The translations under genes and the position numbers were made by a program. From Ananas comosus (Eukaryota; Streptophyta; Magnoliopsida; Poales; Bromeliaceae), in assembly GCF_001540865.1 (NCBI RefSeq), contig NC_033635.1, positions 6,616,811-6,680,810 on the forward strand: a DNA stretch of 64,000 nt. Direction: 5' to 3'. The stretch's first letter is position 1. Each line of letters starts with the position of its first letter. The notes beneath the pieces are model-generated. The model did not search any database and was not told where the DNA came from. It worked only from the letters and a program-made list of their open reading frames with translations. Below, piece by piece: positions 1 through 12,406 of the stretch.

Positions 1-349
1 ACTCTATTCGACCCTCGACCCTCTGGCCGAACACGAGACAACTAACACTTACTCAAATCGGGCGAAAGTCACACAAGGGCGTATATTCTCATCACTCGGC
101 TTCATGTTGTGCATGCCCAACATGAACACCCTCAGCTGAAAATAAACCACACCTTGAATTACCTCTAATATCCGTCTTACAGATTTACGATATAACCCAA
201 TCCATTATCCTTTCGCCATAAGTCACAAGTCCTCGCCTCTCACGAGCCTTAATCTCCTATGGTTCACTATCCTAGGGTCTTCTAAGTCCAACTAAACCAT
301 TTTCTATTATTCTTTTTATATCTCTTTTATGCTCTGATACCATCTTATC
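1..349 (-). other. 5' leader of a type B LTR retrotransposon (interior continues off the left edge)
   Basis: This non-coding stretch lies directly inside the 5' LTR that begins at 350 and contains the primer site at 331-342, so it is the start of the untranslated leader of a minus-strand element. I see no reading frame in it. The gag-pol of this element would lie left of position 1. Confidence 0.7.
331..342 (-). promoter_or_regulatory. primer binding site, tRNA-iMet type
   Basis: On the minus strand the sequence reads TGGTATCAGAGC, the usual complement of the 3' end of plant initiator methionine tRNA. It sits 7 bases from the LTR terminus GTGACA (350 on this strand). It fixes the orientation of the element and identifies the adjacent LTR as the 5' LTR. 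Confidence 0.9.
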
Positions 350-3069
350 TGTCACTCCCTGAGCCTGCCTATTTGGTTGGTTTCGGGCACGCCAACAGAT
401 TGCCGAACGGACAGGGTTTTTCCTGTACCGCGGACAGAGTCTCCCCTGTACGTCCAAGGCATCGCAATCAATACAATATACGAAGTTCCAACTAGGAACA
501 CATTTCAATCAAAGATTGCATAAGGAAGTATAAAAAACATATTCTACTTGTTATTATAAGCATTCACATTCACTAGGTACATTTTACATCACAATTACAT
601 ATTACATTTAACTTCCAAATACAATCATGCTTTTATTATAAATTATTGCAACCTTATTCCTTTCATTTTCTTACATCACTAAGTAGTCGACTCAGGGTAC
701 CGCTATCTCTGGTCTCGGTAGTAGAGCGCTAACTATGGGGCTACGCCCTCGCCTCGCGCCGCCACGCCACTCACGTGTGAACCTGTAACACCCCAAAACA
801 ACGTGAGGTGAGAACCAACTCCATGGTTCCCAGAGGGTATGGCCACCGAAGGGAAAAGCTCAACCAATAGGTCTAATGAGGCACTGCAACAGGTTAGTCC
901 AATAACATATAACAGATATTTATACATTTATCCGATATTGAACTACATGTCATGCCTCGCGATATGCAATATGAAACCATGCAACTATACAAGTAAAATA
1001 AATGATTTTACTTTCTATCATGCTATCCATAGCTTTTTCATAATTTATACATCTTGTCACTTTACATCATTGGTTATTTGCTCCTAAGGTTTTTCACTAT
1101 CCGAGTCAAGCTAACCACCCGACTCGGTCTCGAGTCAATCATCTGCAGAATACCGCATACATCTAGGCTCGAGGTGAAGGACGTCTCACATGCACCTCAG
1201 CCATAAATCCACTCAACTGGAATACCAAATTCATAGCTCATAATGCATGCTTTCACACAATCACTTTGGCCTTTACCCAATTATCTCGGTTAAGACTTGT
1301 TAATCCCCAAACTCACAATCCATATATCCCGTCTACCGGGGGTGGCACTTGGCACTACCACCCGAGGGATCTTCGTCGGGGTACTCTCCCCGTAGTTTCT
1401 ATACTCCGGAGTACACCGCTTGAGGAGGAGCTACCTCCCTCAAGCCGGAACCAATGTGAGTATGATCCAATTCCCAATTCGGGAATATATAGCCACAATG
1501 ACATAACCAGGTCCTACCTTGTCACATATGCCACTTTCTAGGCCACACTTGCCATAACATAGGTTTACTTGACTCTAGATTTAATTCACAACCTATGTTC
1601 ACGACCCAAGGTTAATGCCACTCACCTAGATTTAATTACCTCTAGGTTCATTTTCCACCTATGTTCTTTAACACTAGGTTCATGTCCAACCTATATTCTT
1701 TAACACTAGGTTCATGTCCAACCTATGTTCTTTAACACTAGGTTCACGTTCGACCTATGTTCTTTCACACTAGGTTCTATGCAACTTGATGTCCAACCTA
1801 TGTTTATTCACACTAGGTTCCATATCATCCATGTTCAACCTATGTTCATTCACACTAGGTTCAATGCCACTCGATCTAATATATAGATGTCCAATGTCGA
1901 GGTCTCTACTCTAGAGTTATCGATCCAATTCATGCATCCTCTTACAATGCTAATCATGCATCATGCAATTATCTAGCATTTACATAACATACTTATCATG
2001 CATTCTTTACAACTTATCATTATGCATTACAACTAGCATGTTCTCTACTTTACGTTAACATGCAAATGCTATTTACCTTATGCTTTTAACTAGCATCATT
2101 TATATTACATCATCATGCATTCTAGCATTTCTATATTACATCATTAGCATGCATTCCCTTGAGCATTTACTACATGCATCCACTTAGCATTATTACATTA
2201 GCATTTCTATACATGCAACATGACTAATATATGTCATTTACTTTATGCTTTCCACTTAGCATTATTTACACTATGTCATTATGCATTACTTAGCATTCTC
2301 ACATTATGACCATATGCATTATTTGGTAGCCTAACATAGCATTCATTTCATGCATTTATACATTCTACCACTAACTACCATAATATGCATCAATGATAAA
2401 CACTCATCTTAGACATACAGGCGACCTAGTCGCTTCGGTAAACACAACCCACCTCAAATCGCTTTCCGATTGCTTGTCGACACTTGCAATCGGCCTCCCG
2501 CGGCACCCGTAGCCCGGTTCGGCCCGATTTTGCTAATACTCACCAACCGCGCGTCGAATCGCGGCTCCGAAAATTATAGGTCTTTGGTTATGTGCCACGG
2601 TGCTCCAAATCCGTTTTCATGATTTTACGATGTCGCCTCGGCCCTCCAGGCGGAAACGAAGCCTAAACGTCCGTTTCTTTAATAATTTCGCGTAGGCTTA
2701 ACGAATCGTCGAACCGACTTCGCCAACGCGTTCGTTTACCTAGCAATTAGGTTTACGGAGGGTCAAATGAGATCAAACCCTACTATTTTACAAAACTCTA
2801 TTCGGAGCCCTAATATGCAATAACCTCCAAATAATTCAAATTAAATGGAGCAAATATGTTTAGAACACTCTAGATACTACTAGAACATCATTCATGAAGG
2901 ATTTAAACAAAATCCCAAAAGCTTACCAAAATGTGAACGCCGCGACGAAAGCACGTCGCTACAACGGGCGCAGAAAGCTCGATCCGTCGCCTCCAACGCG
3001 TTCGCAAGCATCTTCTCCACCAACCATCCAATTTTTAGAGAGAGATTTAGAGAGATGAGAGAGAAATCT
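350..3069 (-). repeat. type B 5' LTR, distal part (U5 side)
   Basis: This is the left piece of one LTR whose other piece is 28795-29382. The two were separated when element 1 inserted; the duplication aatct is at 3065-3069 and 28795-28799. Net length is about 3.3 kb, close to the 3360-bp solo copy at 13427-16786. On the plus strand it starts TGTCAC at 350. It contains a tandem hairpin array at about 1657-1865 and long AT-rich stretches with many ATGCAT-type words. No open frame has protein-like content. Long LTRs of this size are typical of Tekay/Del chromoviruses; the assignment of this particular element is inferred, because its pol is outside the window. Confidence 0.85.
1657..1865 (-). 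repeat. tandem hairpin repeats in type B LTR
   Basis: Six or seven units, in places 32 bp apart, follow the plan AACCTA-TGTT-CTTT-AACA-C-TAGGTT. The outer 6 bp and inner 4 bp are complementary, so each unit can form a hairpin with one bulged base; an exact unit is 1720-1744. Equivalent units occur in sense orientation in the LTR-C at 4829-5003 and the LTR-B at 15116-15140. Confidence 0.75.
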
Positions 3070-3164
3070 TGTCATGCCCCGGGACCGATACCAATTTGGG
3101 CCGGCCCGAGCACGTCAAACAGACGCCGAACGGACAGAGTTTCCCCTATCCGCCCAAGGCTCAT

Positions 3165-3763
3165 TGTAAGGTACCGGACTTCTAAAATCATGAAGTTATG
3201 GTTTATATGAGGTTGGAAAGCCATTTGAATCGTCTCGGTGAAGTTCGGTGAAGTTCGGAAGTAATCGGGCGTTTCGGTGCGCATAGGCGCGAAAACGGAG
3301 CCGAAAGGCCATGTTGGGCCGTGAGCTAAATCCGGCATTAGCGAGGATGGAAAGATGATGAAAACATGTTTGAAAACATGTTTGGAGAGTCTCGGTTCGA
3401 TTTGAGACGAATCGGAGGTCAAACGAACGAAAACGGGCGAAAACGGAGTGAAAACGGACGAAGCTGAAAATTGGCTAAGTCTGGGCTGGAGGTCTCTCTG
3501 GGACCGGTCCCAGGTAGAGAGACCGGTCTCTCAGAGACCGGTCCCTCATGTAGAGACCGGTCCCCGAACCCCGAAAATGCCCAGTTCGGGTGTATGCCAA
3601 AAGAGGCTTGTTGGGGGTTTTTATGCAATTGTTGCATGGGTTAAGTGTATAGAGAGGAGTAGAAACTCTCTCTCTCTCTTTCCCTCACCGTTTCAACCCC
3701 AACGCCACCCTCTTCTCTCTAACGAAATATGTAAGAGAAGAAGAAGAAGAGAAGAAGGAGAAG

Positions 3764-3796
<33 letters not shown>

Positions 3797-6301
3797 GCTT
3801 GTTCCATCTTCTTCATTCCTTCTTGTGTCTTGGAGAGCGTTTAGGCGTATGCTTCTTTGGAAGCTCTTTAATTGCGTGATTTCTTAGGTTTGGTAATACA
3901 CTCTAAGAATGGTTTAGATGGAATCCTTAGCATGCTTGATGAGTTAATTAATGCATGAATCGGAGATCGATTGGGATATTTTCCGCGTAGTCGCAACTAG
4001 GGACTCAAAATGGGATTCTTGTAAATAGCATGCGCGTTGATTCATTTAACCCTCTGTAAACCTAATTGGGGGTATTAAAGAACGCGTTGCGTGAGCTCGG
4101 TTCGACAATCCGTACGATGCGTCGCAAAGTTATTAACGAAAAAGTATGTTTTGCGTATCAGAATAAATAAATAAAAAAAAATAAATATAAAATAAAACAA
4201 AAAAAAAAAATTTAAAAATAAAACAAAAAATTAAAAAAAATAAATAAAATATATAATAAAATAATACGCCAGCACGCGAGATAATGCCTCCAAAAATCAT
4301 GAAAAGCGGATCGGAGCATCGTGTGGGTGTCGTAGGAATAAACTTCCAGATAAAACGGATCGTGGATTGTGGTGCGCGTTTCGGTGGTCGCGCAAGAGTC
4401 GAGCCGAACCGAGGTCAGGTGGCCGCGGCGAAGGCCGATTGCAAGTCGTCGCGAGCAATCGGAACGCGATTAGGTGGGTTGTGTGTGACCGAGCGACTAG
4501 GTCGCCTTTATGTCTAAGAAGTTAAGAATTCCATGTTGAATTGCATATAATTGTAATGGTGCTGATGTATGATAAATGCATGTCGAGTATGGATATATGA
4601 GCATAATAATGGAATATTATATGCTTGTAGAATATATGCTAGTTAATTGCATGGCTTTATATCGATGCTAGAGAGGCGATGATAACATAGTAAGGCATAA
4701 TGTACAAGAAATGCATAGTCATGATATAAATGCCAATGTATGATGCAGTAGTTGATGCTAAATATATGTATGTGAACTGTAGAATACTCGATATGACAAA
4801 TAGGATGTCAAGTAGATCGAGTGGCATTAACCTAGTGTTAATAAACATAGGTCAGACATAGATGACATTGAACCTAGCGTTGTTGAACCTAGGATAAATA
4901 ACGAGTGGCATCTAACCTAGTGTTAAAGAACATAGGTTCAGTATGAACCTAGAGTCGGGATCTAGGTGTGTGGCATCTAACCTAGTGTTAAAGAACATAG
5001 GTTGAGAACTGAACCTAGAGTTAAGGTAAACCTAGGTTGTGACATCGAGGCATTAGACCTAGAGTCTGTTGGACCTAGGGTGGAAAGTGCATTGGACCTA
5101 GATAGGTCAATAGTATAGGGTTGGATATGGACCCTTGACTTGTGAAGTCGATTCCGGAATCCCAGTACTTGTGAACTCAATAGTTCTTGGACCGTGGGTG
5201 TATGCGGCGATGTTCCTCTCCCACCGGAAAGAACTTTGAGGATTATGACTAAGCAAGAACAAAGAGCGCTAGGGTGTACGGCATGTTCCTCTCCCTATTG
5301 GGGATCTTGGCTATGGGTGTACGCGGCTATGTTTCCTCTCCCACTAACGGATCCCTGACCACGGTGCACGGACCTTAGGGCGGACCGTTGGGCGATGTGG
5401 TTCTTGGCTTGCAGGCTGAGGTGCATGCGACAGGATCCTTCACCTCGAGCCGGGCAGAGCGCGGATTATCCGCTGTTGATTGACTCGAGGCCGAGTTGGG
5501 TGGCTAGCTAGAATAAGGTAGATAGAACCTTGAGGGCTAGTGGTAAATGTGATAAACCTAAGGTAGTATAAACCTTAGAGTTGGATGACATGAGCTAAGA
5601 TTAGCGAGATTGATTATAGAATCAATAATTCTACTAGTTGTTGCATATATTCCTGTTGCATATAGCATGGCATCATTGCAGTTGTGAGGCAAAGCAAGGT
5701 AAAGTTAGTTGCATGTTTATGATATATATATCTATCTGTTTATTGGACTAACTTGTATTTGCCTCCCTTGGACCTGTTGGTCGAGCTCCTCCCTTGGGTG
5801 GCCGTACCCACTGGGAACCATGGAGTTGGTTCTCACCCCACGTTGTTTTGGGGTTTTACAGGTTCGCACGTGAGCGGCGCGGCGGCGCGAGGCAAGGGCG
5901 TAGCTCCATAGATAGCGCCCTACCCCCAGAGACCAGAGCTAGCAGTACCCCGTCGGCGTAGCTTAGGGGTATAGAAAATGAAAGGAATAAAATGTATTAA
6001 ACTTGTAATAGCTTAGATTGTATTTGGAAGTTAAATGTAGTATAAAGTGTGATATAAGTAAATGAATCTAATGTGAATGTTGTAATAACATAGGATATGT
6101 TATGTTGTTTGATACTTCCTTACGCAATCATGATTGATATCTGTTCCTGGTTGGGACCATTGTAATGTACATTGTTTGGATTGCGACGCCTAGAACGTAC
6201 AGGGGAGACTCTGTCCGCGTACAGGGGAAACCCCGGTCCGTTCGGCGGTCTGTCGGCGTGCCCGAACCGGACCAAATTGGGAGCGGTCTCGGGGCGTGAC
6301 A
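3165..6301 (+). mobile_element. solo LTR, type C (3137 bp)
   Basis: It starts TGTAAGGTACC and ends GGGGCGTGACA, with target duplication ctcat at 3160-3164 and 6302-6306. The flanks join to an uninterrupted LTR-A sequence that is present intact near 17430. There is no primer site, polypurine tract or coding region, so this is a recombination remnant of a full element. It holds four ACCGGT palindromes (3503-3561), a GAA-rich leader tract (about 3730-3800), an A/T low-complexity run (4150-4270), hairpin units (4829-5003) and an acceptor-like TTTTACAG at 5861. Confidence 0.93.
4150..4270. repeat. A/T low-complexity tract
   Basis: About 120 bp of almost pure A with interspersed T (AATAAATAAAA-like words) inside the solo LTR-C. 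Nothing coding is visible. Confidence 0.8.
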
Positions 6302-8501
6302 CTCATCACCTGTACATTTTCAATCATGAAGTGCACTAGCGAAAATATATTCAAACGGCTTACACGAGTGTAAGCAATAGCCATTAGTGAGAGAAAGGAA
6401 ACTAACATTCAATTTGTACTATGATTCAATTTAGATCATATACATTGCTTACATAGTTCTTTACATACTTTTCATCATTTCTTTTTACATCACATTGCCT
6501 CAAAATAAAACTTTACATTCTTTTTCTTTACTTTAAACATCTTCGAGTACAAAAGATGAAGTAAGGGAACGCTACTACAAAATGTAAACCCAACTCTGGT
6601 GGCCTCTGACTAAGGTGCGATAACTTTACCGCGGTCGCTCGCCAGCTCACTCGGTCCCGGCTTTGTGGAATAGTGGGGTGAGAACTACAACAAAGTTCCC
6701 AGTGGGTTCGGCCCCAATCTCACCGACTTTTCCACTAGGACTAACTCAGGCATAATAGAAAGGATAAGCAGAAATATAGTAACCAATCTGTAACTTGATG
6801 CTAATATGCCTGAACAATAAAGTAAGGAGTATGCTCAACATAAAACTCATGTAGATTATGCAAGTTCTTTTGTTCTTTCTCTTTACTCTTTAAGCTTTGT
6901 TCTTTGTTCTTGTTCTTTAATCTCATGGCTAACCCGGGGGTTTCGCCACATTAACTTGCCCACATTAAGTACATCAACACGGGCCCTCAGCTGCCTCTCG
7001 CTAAGACCGTCTTCGGGTTTACTCCAACCCGTGATGCAAAAACTCCGGAGCGCATCGCCCGAGGGGGAGCGACCGCCCTCGAGCATGGAACTCATAGCAA
7101 GTATGATTGAATCCTTAACTCTATGGATTTTAAATTTAATCATGTCATTACACTAACTCTAGTGTTCTTTTCATCACTTTATGTTGCTAACTCTAGCAAT
7201 CATTGTTCTTTGCTCTTTACTTGTTCTTTATGCCAAACTTTGCATTAACTTTAACCATTATCATTGTTCTTTACATTACTTTACATTAACTTTAATCATT
7301 ATCATCACTCTTTACATCACATTGATCCTTTGCCTCACACTAACTCTAGTGTCACTTTACTTTACATTATCGAATGCCACTCGATCTATGTCTCATTGTG
7401 TCACTCTATTCTTTTGCCTCACTTTGATGCTCACATTATATCTCATGCATACATGTAGGGTTAAACATTCATAGGAGTTCTCGACCATCTCATTAGGCAA
7501 ATTGTACTCACAATATGCAATATCACATCATTCTCATTACATATACCCTATGATGCATGCAACAATGTATACAACATATGCTCAATTGAATGACCCATTA
7601 GGCATAGAAGGAAGTTCAATGAGTTTGGATAGCACCACCTACCTCGTAGGTTCTCAAAGGTGCTCTGACGATTTTCTTGGAATTTTTAGACTCCTCGTTC
7701 TTCACCTGCGACAAAACGAAGCCAACTTAGGCCATTTTGCCCATAACTTTTTATAGACTTTTCGTAACGTTAATCCGAGCGCACCAACGCGTCGGAAATA
7801 CTCCGAATTAGGTTTCTAGAGGGTCAATTTCACTTTGAAACCCTCGCAAGCAAAAGCCCCAATTTGTGTGCCCTAGCTCATAACATATATCAAACCTAGG
7901 GTTTGATCTCATTGGGAAGCAAAAGAAGCTTCAATCTACTCTAGGAAGTCCATTAAAACCATTCTTTGTTTAACCCAAACCCTAGTTTGGATCCTACCAT
8001 GAGAGGGGTAAAAGCTCACTTTCAAGCTCCACCTCTACACTCAATCCATGGTTTCAATCTCAAAAGAAGCAAAAGAAAGCTTCAAAGGCTCAAAAGGTTT
8101 TATCAAAACCCAATTCTAAGCTTATCCAAACCCTAGTTTGGGATTTACCATGAAAATGGCAAAGCTTACCTCTAAGCTTGCTCCTTTCTTGCACTAGAGG
8201 GGAAGAAGAAGAAGTCACCCCACTCCAATGGCTTCTTCTCCACCTTCCTTGCCTTTCTTTTTCCTTTCCTTCTCCTTCTTCTTCTCTTTCTTTCCTTTCC
8301 TTTCTTCTCTTCTTTATCTTCTAGAGAGAGAAAGAGAGATGAGAGAGTGTGAGAGGGAGTGAAATGAGAGAAGTATCTCATTTTCCCCCATACTATACCC
8401 TATGGGTTGCAAAATTGTAGTTAAACCCCTCAACTTTCATCTTGTTACACTGCCCGAACTGGGCATTTTTCGTGCTCGGGGACGGGTCTCCCCGACTTGG
8501 G

Positions 8502-8706
8502 ACCGGTCCCAGAGAGCTCTCCCCGCGGGCAGCCAAGGCTACGCGTGACGCAACCGGTTTCTCCCCCAGAGGGACCGGTCTCTCGGAGACCGGTCTCTCC
8601 CTGCAGGGACCGGTTCCGAAGAGCTGGTTTTCTGGAACTTAGCCGATTTTTCGGCTTTCTCACGTTGCACATGTTCGGGGACCGGTCTCTCCCACCAGGG
8701 ACCGGT
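8502..8706. promoter_or_regulatory. cluster of ACCGGT-centred palindromes in LTR-A U3
   Basis: ACCGGT occurs at 8502, 8553, 8574, 8589, 8609, 8681 and 8701, mostly inside longer palindromes such as GGGACCGGTCCC or GAGACCGGTCTC. The cluster lies about 180-380 bp from the LTR 5' end, upstream of the presumed transcript start. The same cluster is in the 5' LTR at about 28385-28640. A role as a protein-binding array is inference. Confidence 0.55.
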
Positions 8707-8884
8707 CCCCGAGAGCTCAAAAACTGCAGTTTGCAGATTTTTGATTCTTTAGCTCTCGAAAACCTCCCACAACGAACTTTTGACCATTTTAACACCTTCG
8801 GACTTTCCGAAGTGTACCATCCTCACACTTTGGTCAATTTGACTAATGTTTGATATTTATTTTTTGAATTTTCGGTATATTACA

Positions 8885-8895
8885 TTCTCCACCCC
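8885..8895 (-). promoter_or_regulatory. polypurine tract of element 1
   Basis: On the minus strand GGGGTGGAGAA directly precedes the 3' LTR start TGTAATATACC. That position and composition fit the plus-strand priming site of a Ty3/gypsy element. Confidence 0.8.
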
Positions 8896-8929
8896 TTAAA
8901 ATAATTTCGTCCGCGAAATTACGCATACC

Positions 8930-10339
8930 TTAACTCGTCGATTCAAATAAATAGGGATACTCTCTCCGCATGGCCTCCTCAAGCTCCCAAGTGGCTTCTC
9001 GCACAGCATGGTTGCTCCATTGGACCTTCACATAAGGAATTCTGCGACTCCGTAGCTTTCTTTCTTCTCTATCGAGGATGCACACCGGGTACTCCTCATA
9101 AGACATATCTTCACATAGCTCTACGGGCTCATACTCCAATACATGTGTCGAATTGCGAATGTACTTTCGGAGATTTGACACATGAAACACGTTGTGAACT
9201 CCTGTGAGTCTTGGTGGTAGTGCGAGCTTATACGCTACCGCACCCACACGCTCTAGTATCTCAAATGGCCGAACATAACGGAGACTTAACTTCCCACGGA
9301 CCCCAAAACGTTTAACTCCTCGCATCGGTGATACTCTCAAAAATACGCGGTCTCCAACCACGAACTCTAAATCCTTTCTTCGCTTGTCGGCATAACTCTT
9401 TTGCCGAGATTGCGCTGTCGCTAACCGTTGACGCGCAAGACGAACCTTTTCTTCCGCCTCCCGTACCACATCTGGGCCAAGAGCCGTTCTCTCGCCCACG
9501 TCGCTCCAATGGATAGGAGAACGATACTTTCGACCATATAGTGCCTCAAATGGCGCCATTGCTATGCTCTCTTGATAACTATTATTATAGGCGAACTCCG
9601 CCATTAGCAAGAAATCATGCCATCCTCCTTTGTAATCTAGTACACACGCTCGAAGCAAGTCGTCGAGGATCTGTATTGTCCGCTCTGACTGTCCATCACT
9701 CTGAGGATGAAATGCTGTGCTAAAGTCGAGCCGTGTGCCCAACGCATCTTGCAAGCTCTTCCAAAAGTGGGATGTGAACCTGGGATCTCGATCCGATACA
9801 ATTGATACCGAAACCCCATGAAGTCTCACAATCTCGTCGAGATAAACTTGAGCTAACTTGTCTCCCGACCACGTAGTATGTATCGGCAAGAAGTGTGCCG
9901 ATTTTGTCAATCGATCCACTATCACTCATATCGCATCGTGTCCGCCTTATGACCGAGGCAAACCGGTAATAAAGTCCATCGCTATATCTTCCTATTTCCA
10001 CACTGGTATAGATAGACTTTGTAGCTTTCTCGCCAGAAACCGACGCTCTGCTTTTACCTGGTGGCACGTTAGACATTGCGCCACGAACTCTCCAATATCT
10101 CTCTTCATACCCGGCCACCAATAGTGCTCTTTCAAATCCTTGTACATTTTAGTGCCGTCGGGGTGTATGCTATGAGGAGATTGGTCCGCTTCTTGCATAA
10201 TCGCCCTTCGAACATCATCATCTTTAAGCACACACCATCAATTTCGAAATCGAAGTGCGCCGTTAGCTCCAATGCCAAAATCTTCGGCACTACCATTCTC
10301 AACTTCACTCAGCACCTTTTGAAGATAAGGATCCGAGGC
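8930..10339 (-). pseudogene. element 1 integrase with C-terminal chromodomain (degraded by stops)
   Basis: Integrase would insert element cDNA into chromosomes. The N-terminal zinc-binding part (about 10231-9992) shows the HSIHP...CLTC pattern. The DDE core follows, with Asp in [11 protein letters not shown], Asp in VSDRDPRF and Glu in DGQSERTIQ, all present in the open stretch 9925-8930. The C-terminus carries a chromodomain-like end (ILDREERKLR, VKVQWSNH, ATWELEEAM), the hallmark of chromoviruses that target heterochromatin. The frame is shared with RT upstream but broken by TAA at 10342-10340, TGA at 10240-10238, TAG at 9994-9992, TAA at 9949-9947 and TGA at 9928-9926. Four of these sit where elements 3 or 5 have Gln, Trp or CGA. 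Confidence 0.92.
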
Positions 10340-12406
10340 TTAGAGATCCTTGATTCTTTCCAATAGGGTCGGTTGCACAACTAATGCAGCAAGTGTAGCC
10401 GGCACTCCCGGCTCTACAACTTCCAACCCAAGCCTTTGCATCTCCTTTTGCAGTAGCGGTTGAGGCGTAATTGCCATCGCTAAGTTCTCCGCCGATTTTT
10501 TACTTAGAGCATCGGCCACGACATTGGCTTTCCCGGGGTGGTATAGTATAGTGACATCGTAGTCCTTCAACAACTCCAACCACCGCTGCTGCCGCATGTT
10601 CAATTCCTTCTGGGTGAACAAGTACTTTAGACTTTTATGATCTGTGTAGACCTCGCAATGCTCACCATACAAGTAGTGCCTCCAAAGCTTTAGAGCGAAA
10701 ATTATCGCGGCTAACTCGAGGTCGTGAATCGGGTAGTTCTTCTCATAACTCTTTAGTTGGTGCGATGAATATGCAATGACTCGCCCATTTTGCATTAGTA
10801 CACACCCGAGACCAACATAAGAGGCATCACTGTAGACTACAAAAGTCTCCCCCGAAGTCAGCAAGGCAAGCACCGAGGTCGACGTCAATCTGTTCTTTAA
10901 CTCCTCAAAGCTCCGATCACAATTGTCGCTCCAAACACACTTTACTCCTTTATGCGTGAGGCACGTTAGTGGAGTGGTTATTTTGGCGAACCCCTCTACG
11001 AACCGTCGGTAGTAGCTCGCAAGTCCAAGAAAACTGCGGACCTCCGCCACATTCGTCGGGCGAGGCCAATCCTTTATTGCCTCTACATTCTTCGTGTCTA
11101 CCGACACTCCGTCGCCCGATACCACATGACCCAAAAATGTGACCTCCTTTAGCCAAAAGTCACACTTCTTTAACTTCGCATAGAGCTTCTCCTGCCTGAG
11201 TATCTGCAATACAGCTCTCAGATGCTCTTCGTGCTCCTCTTCACTTTTTGAGTAAACCAATACGTCGTCCATAAACACCACGACACATCGATCCAATAAC
11301 GGCCTGAAGACTCGATTCATCAAGTTCATAAATGCTGCCGGGGTGTTAGTAAGCCCAAATGGCATTACCGTGAACTCATAATGGCCATACCGCGTACGGT
11401 ACCCCGTTTTGTTCACATCTTTCGGTCTAATCTTTAGTTGATGATACCCCGATTGGAGATCAATCTTCGAATACACCTTGGAACCTTGCAACTGATCGAA
11501 TAAATTGTCAATCCTTGGCAACGGGTACTTGTTCTTTATCGTTACTTTGTTCAACTCGCGATAGTCAACGCAGAGTCGAAGTGTGCCATCCTTTTTCTTC
11601 ACAAATAGCACCGGAGCTCCCCACGGTGACACGCTCGGCCTCACGAAGCCTTTATCGAGCAAGTCTTGTAGTTGGCCTTTTAGCTCTTTTAACTCCACCG
11701 GTGCCATTCTATACGGAGCCTTCGAAACTGGTTCCGCCCCGGAAATCAAGTCAATGACGAACTCAACTTTCCGGTCCGGTGGCAGTCCCGGTAACTCCGT
11801 CGGAAATACATCCGGGTACTCGCAGGCTACTCGAATATCCCACAACTTTGGGTACTCCTTTCGAGCATCCACTATGATTTCCAAATAGGCCTTACACCCT
11901 CCTTTGATCATCCTCTTTGCCCTTACAGACGATATGGTCGCCGCGAAGCGCCTACTTTTGCACGCTTGGTAGACCAACTCTTCTTGATTAGGCTCACGAA
12001 AAGTGATCACCTTGCTTTCACAATCTATAACCGCATAATATTTGGAGAGCCAGTAGGTCCCCAAGATAACATTGAATCCCCACATCTGATCTAGCACTAG
12101 TAGATCAATCGACATAATCCAATCGCCTATTTGCACTGGACACGCCAAACATTCATTGTGGACACTGAATGAATGTTCTGGGGCGTTCACCCACCAGTAA
12201 TCCTTATTGTATACCATCTCTATACCATGAGTTTTAGCAAATGACGTGCTAATGAATGAATGAGATGCGCCTGTATCAAACACTGCTATAGCTCTAGTGT
12301 CTTTAATCACAATTATACTTGCCACGACGTCGTCGGATGTTGCAGGTTGCTGCTCCTCCACCTGAGCGGCAAAGACTCGGCCGCTAGGCGCTCTCGATCC
12401 CTTCGG
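10340..12406 (-). pseudogene. element 1 protease, reverse transcriptase and RNase H
   Basis: One open stretch encodes, in order, an aspartic protease (DTGAS, residues 29-33 counted from 12361), reverse transcriptase ([16 protein letters not shown] near 257-272, [12 protein letters not shown] near 298-309, FMDD at 363-366, where the usual motif is FIDD) and RNase H with the acidic set Asp512, Glu549, Asp574 and Asp617. These catalytic residues are all visible. It is in frame with gag upstream, separated by TAG at 12409-12407, and with integrase downstream, separated by TAA at 10342-10340. Lineage Tekay/Del is inferred from this order, the chromodomain and LTR length. Confidence 0.93.

Larger units (their letters stand above)
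3070..8884 (-). repeat. element 1 3' LTR (type A), interrupted by a solo LTR-C
   Basis: The LTR is 3070-3164 plus 6307-8884, net about 2673 bp; the 5-bp target site is repeated at 6302-6306. It matches the 5' LTR closely: in about 250 bp around 8161-8400 and 28072-28310 I count only a few mismatches. It keeps about 290 bp (roughly 6967-7257) that the 5' LTR lacks. It contains a cluster of seven ACCGGT-centred palindromes at 8502-8706, a pyrimidine-rich leader (plus-strand C/T tracts near 8215-8300) and a donor-like GAG|GTAAGC on the minus strand at 8169. Confidence 0.9.

Noticed and set aside
3448..3879. 143-codon plus-strand frame (RPVSQRPV-type protein)
   Set aside because: It is a translation of the ACCGGT palindrome cluster and GAA tract of an LTR; similar frames appear at every such cluster (8497, 28355, 48361, 56523) on both strands.
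8172..8381. Lys/Arg-rich small protein, repeated at 28082-28291
   Set aside because: It comes from the CT-rich leader tract present in both LTRs of element 1; it is conserved only because the LTRs are recent copies.
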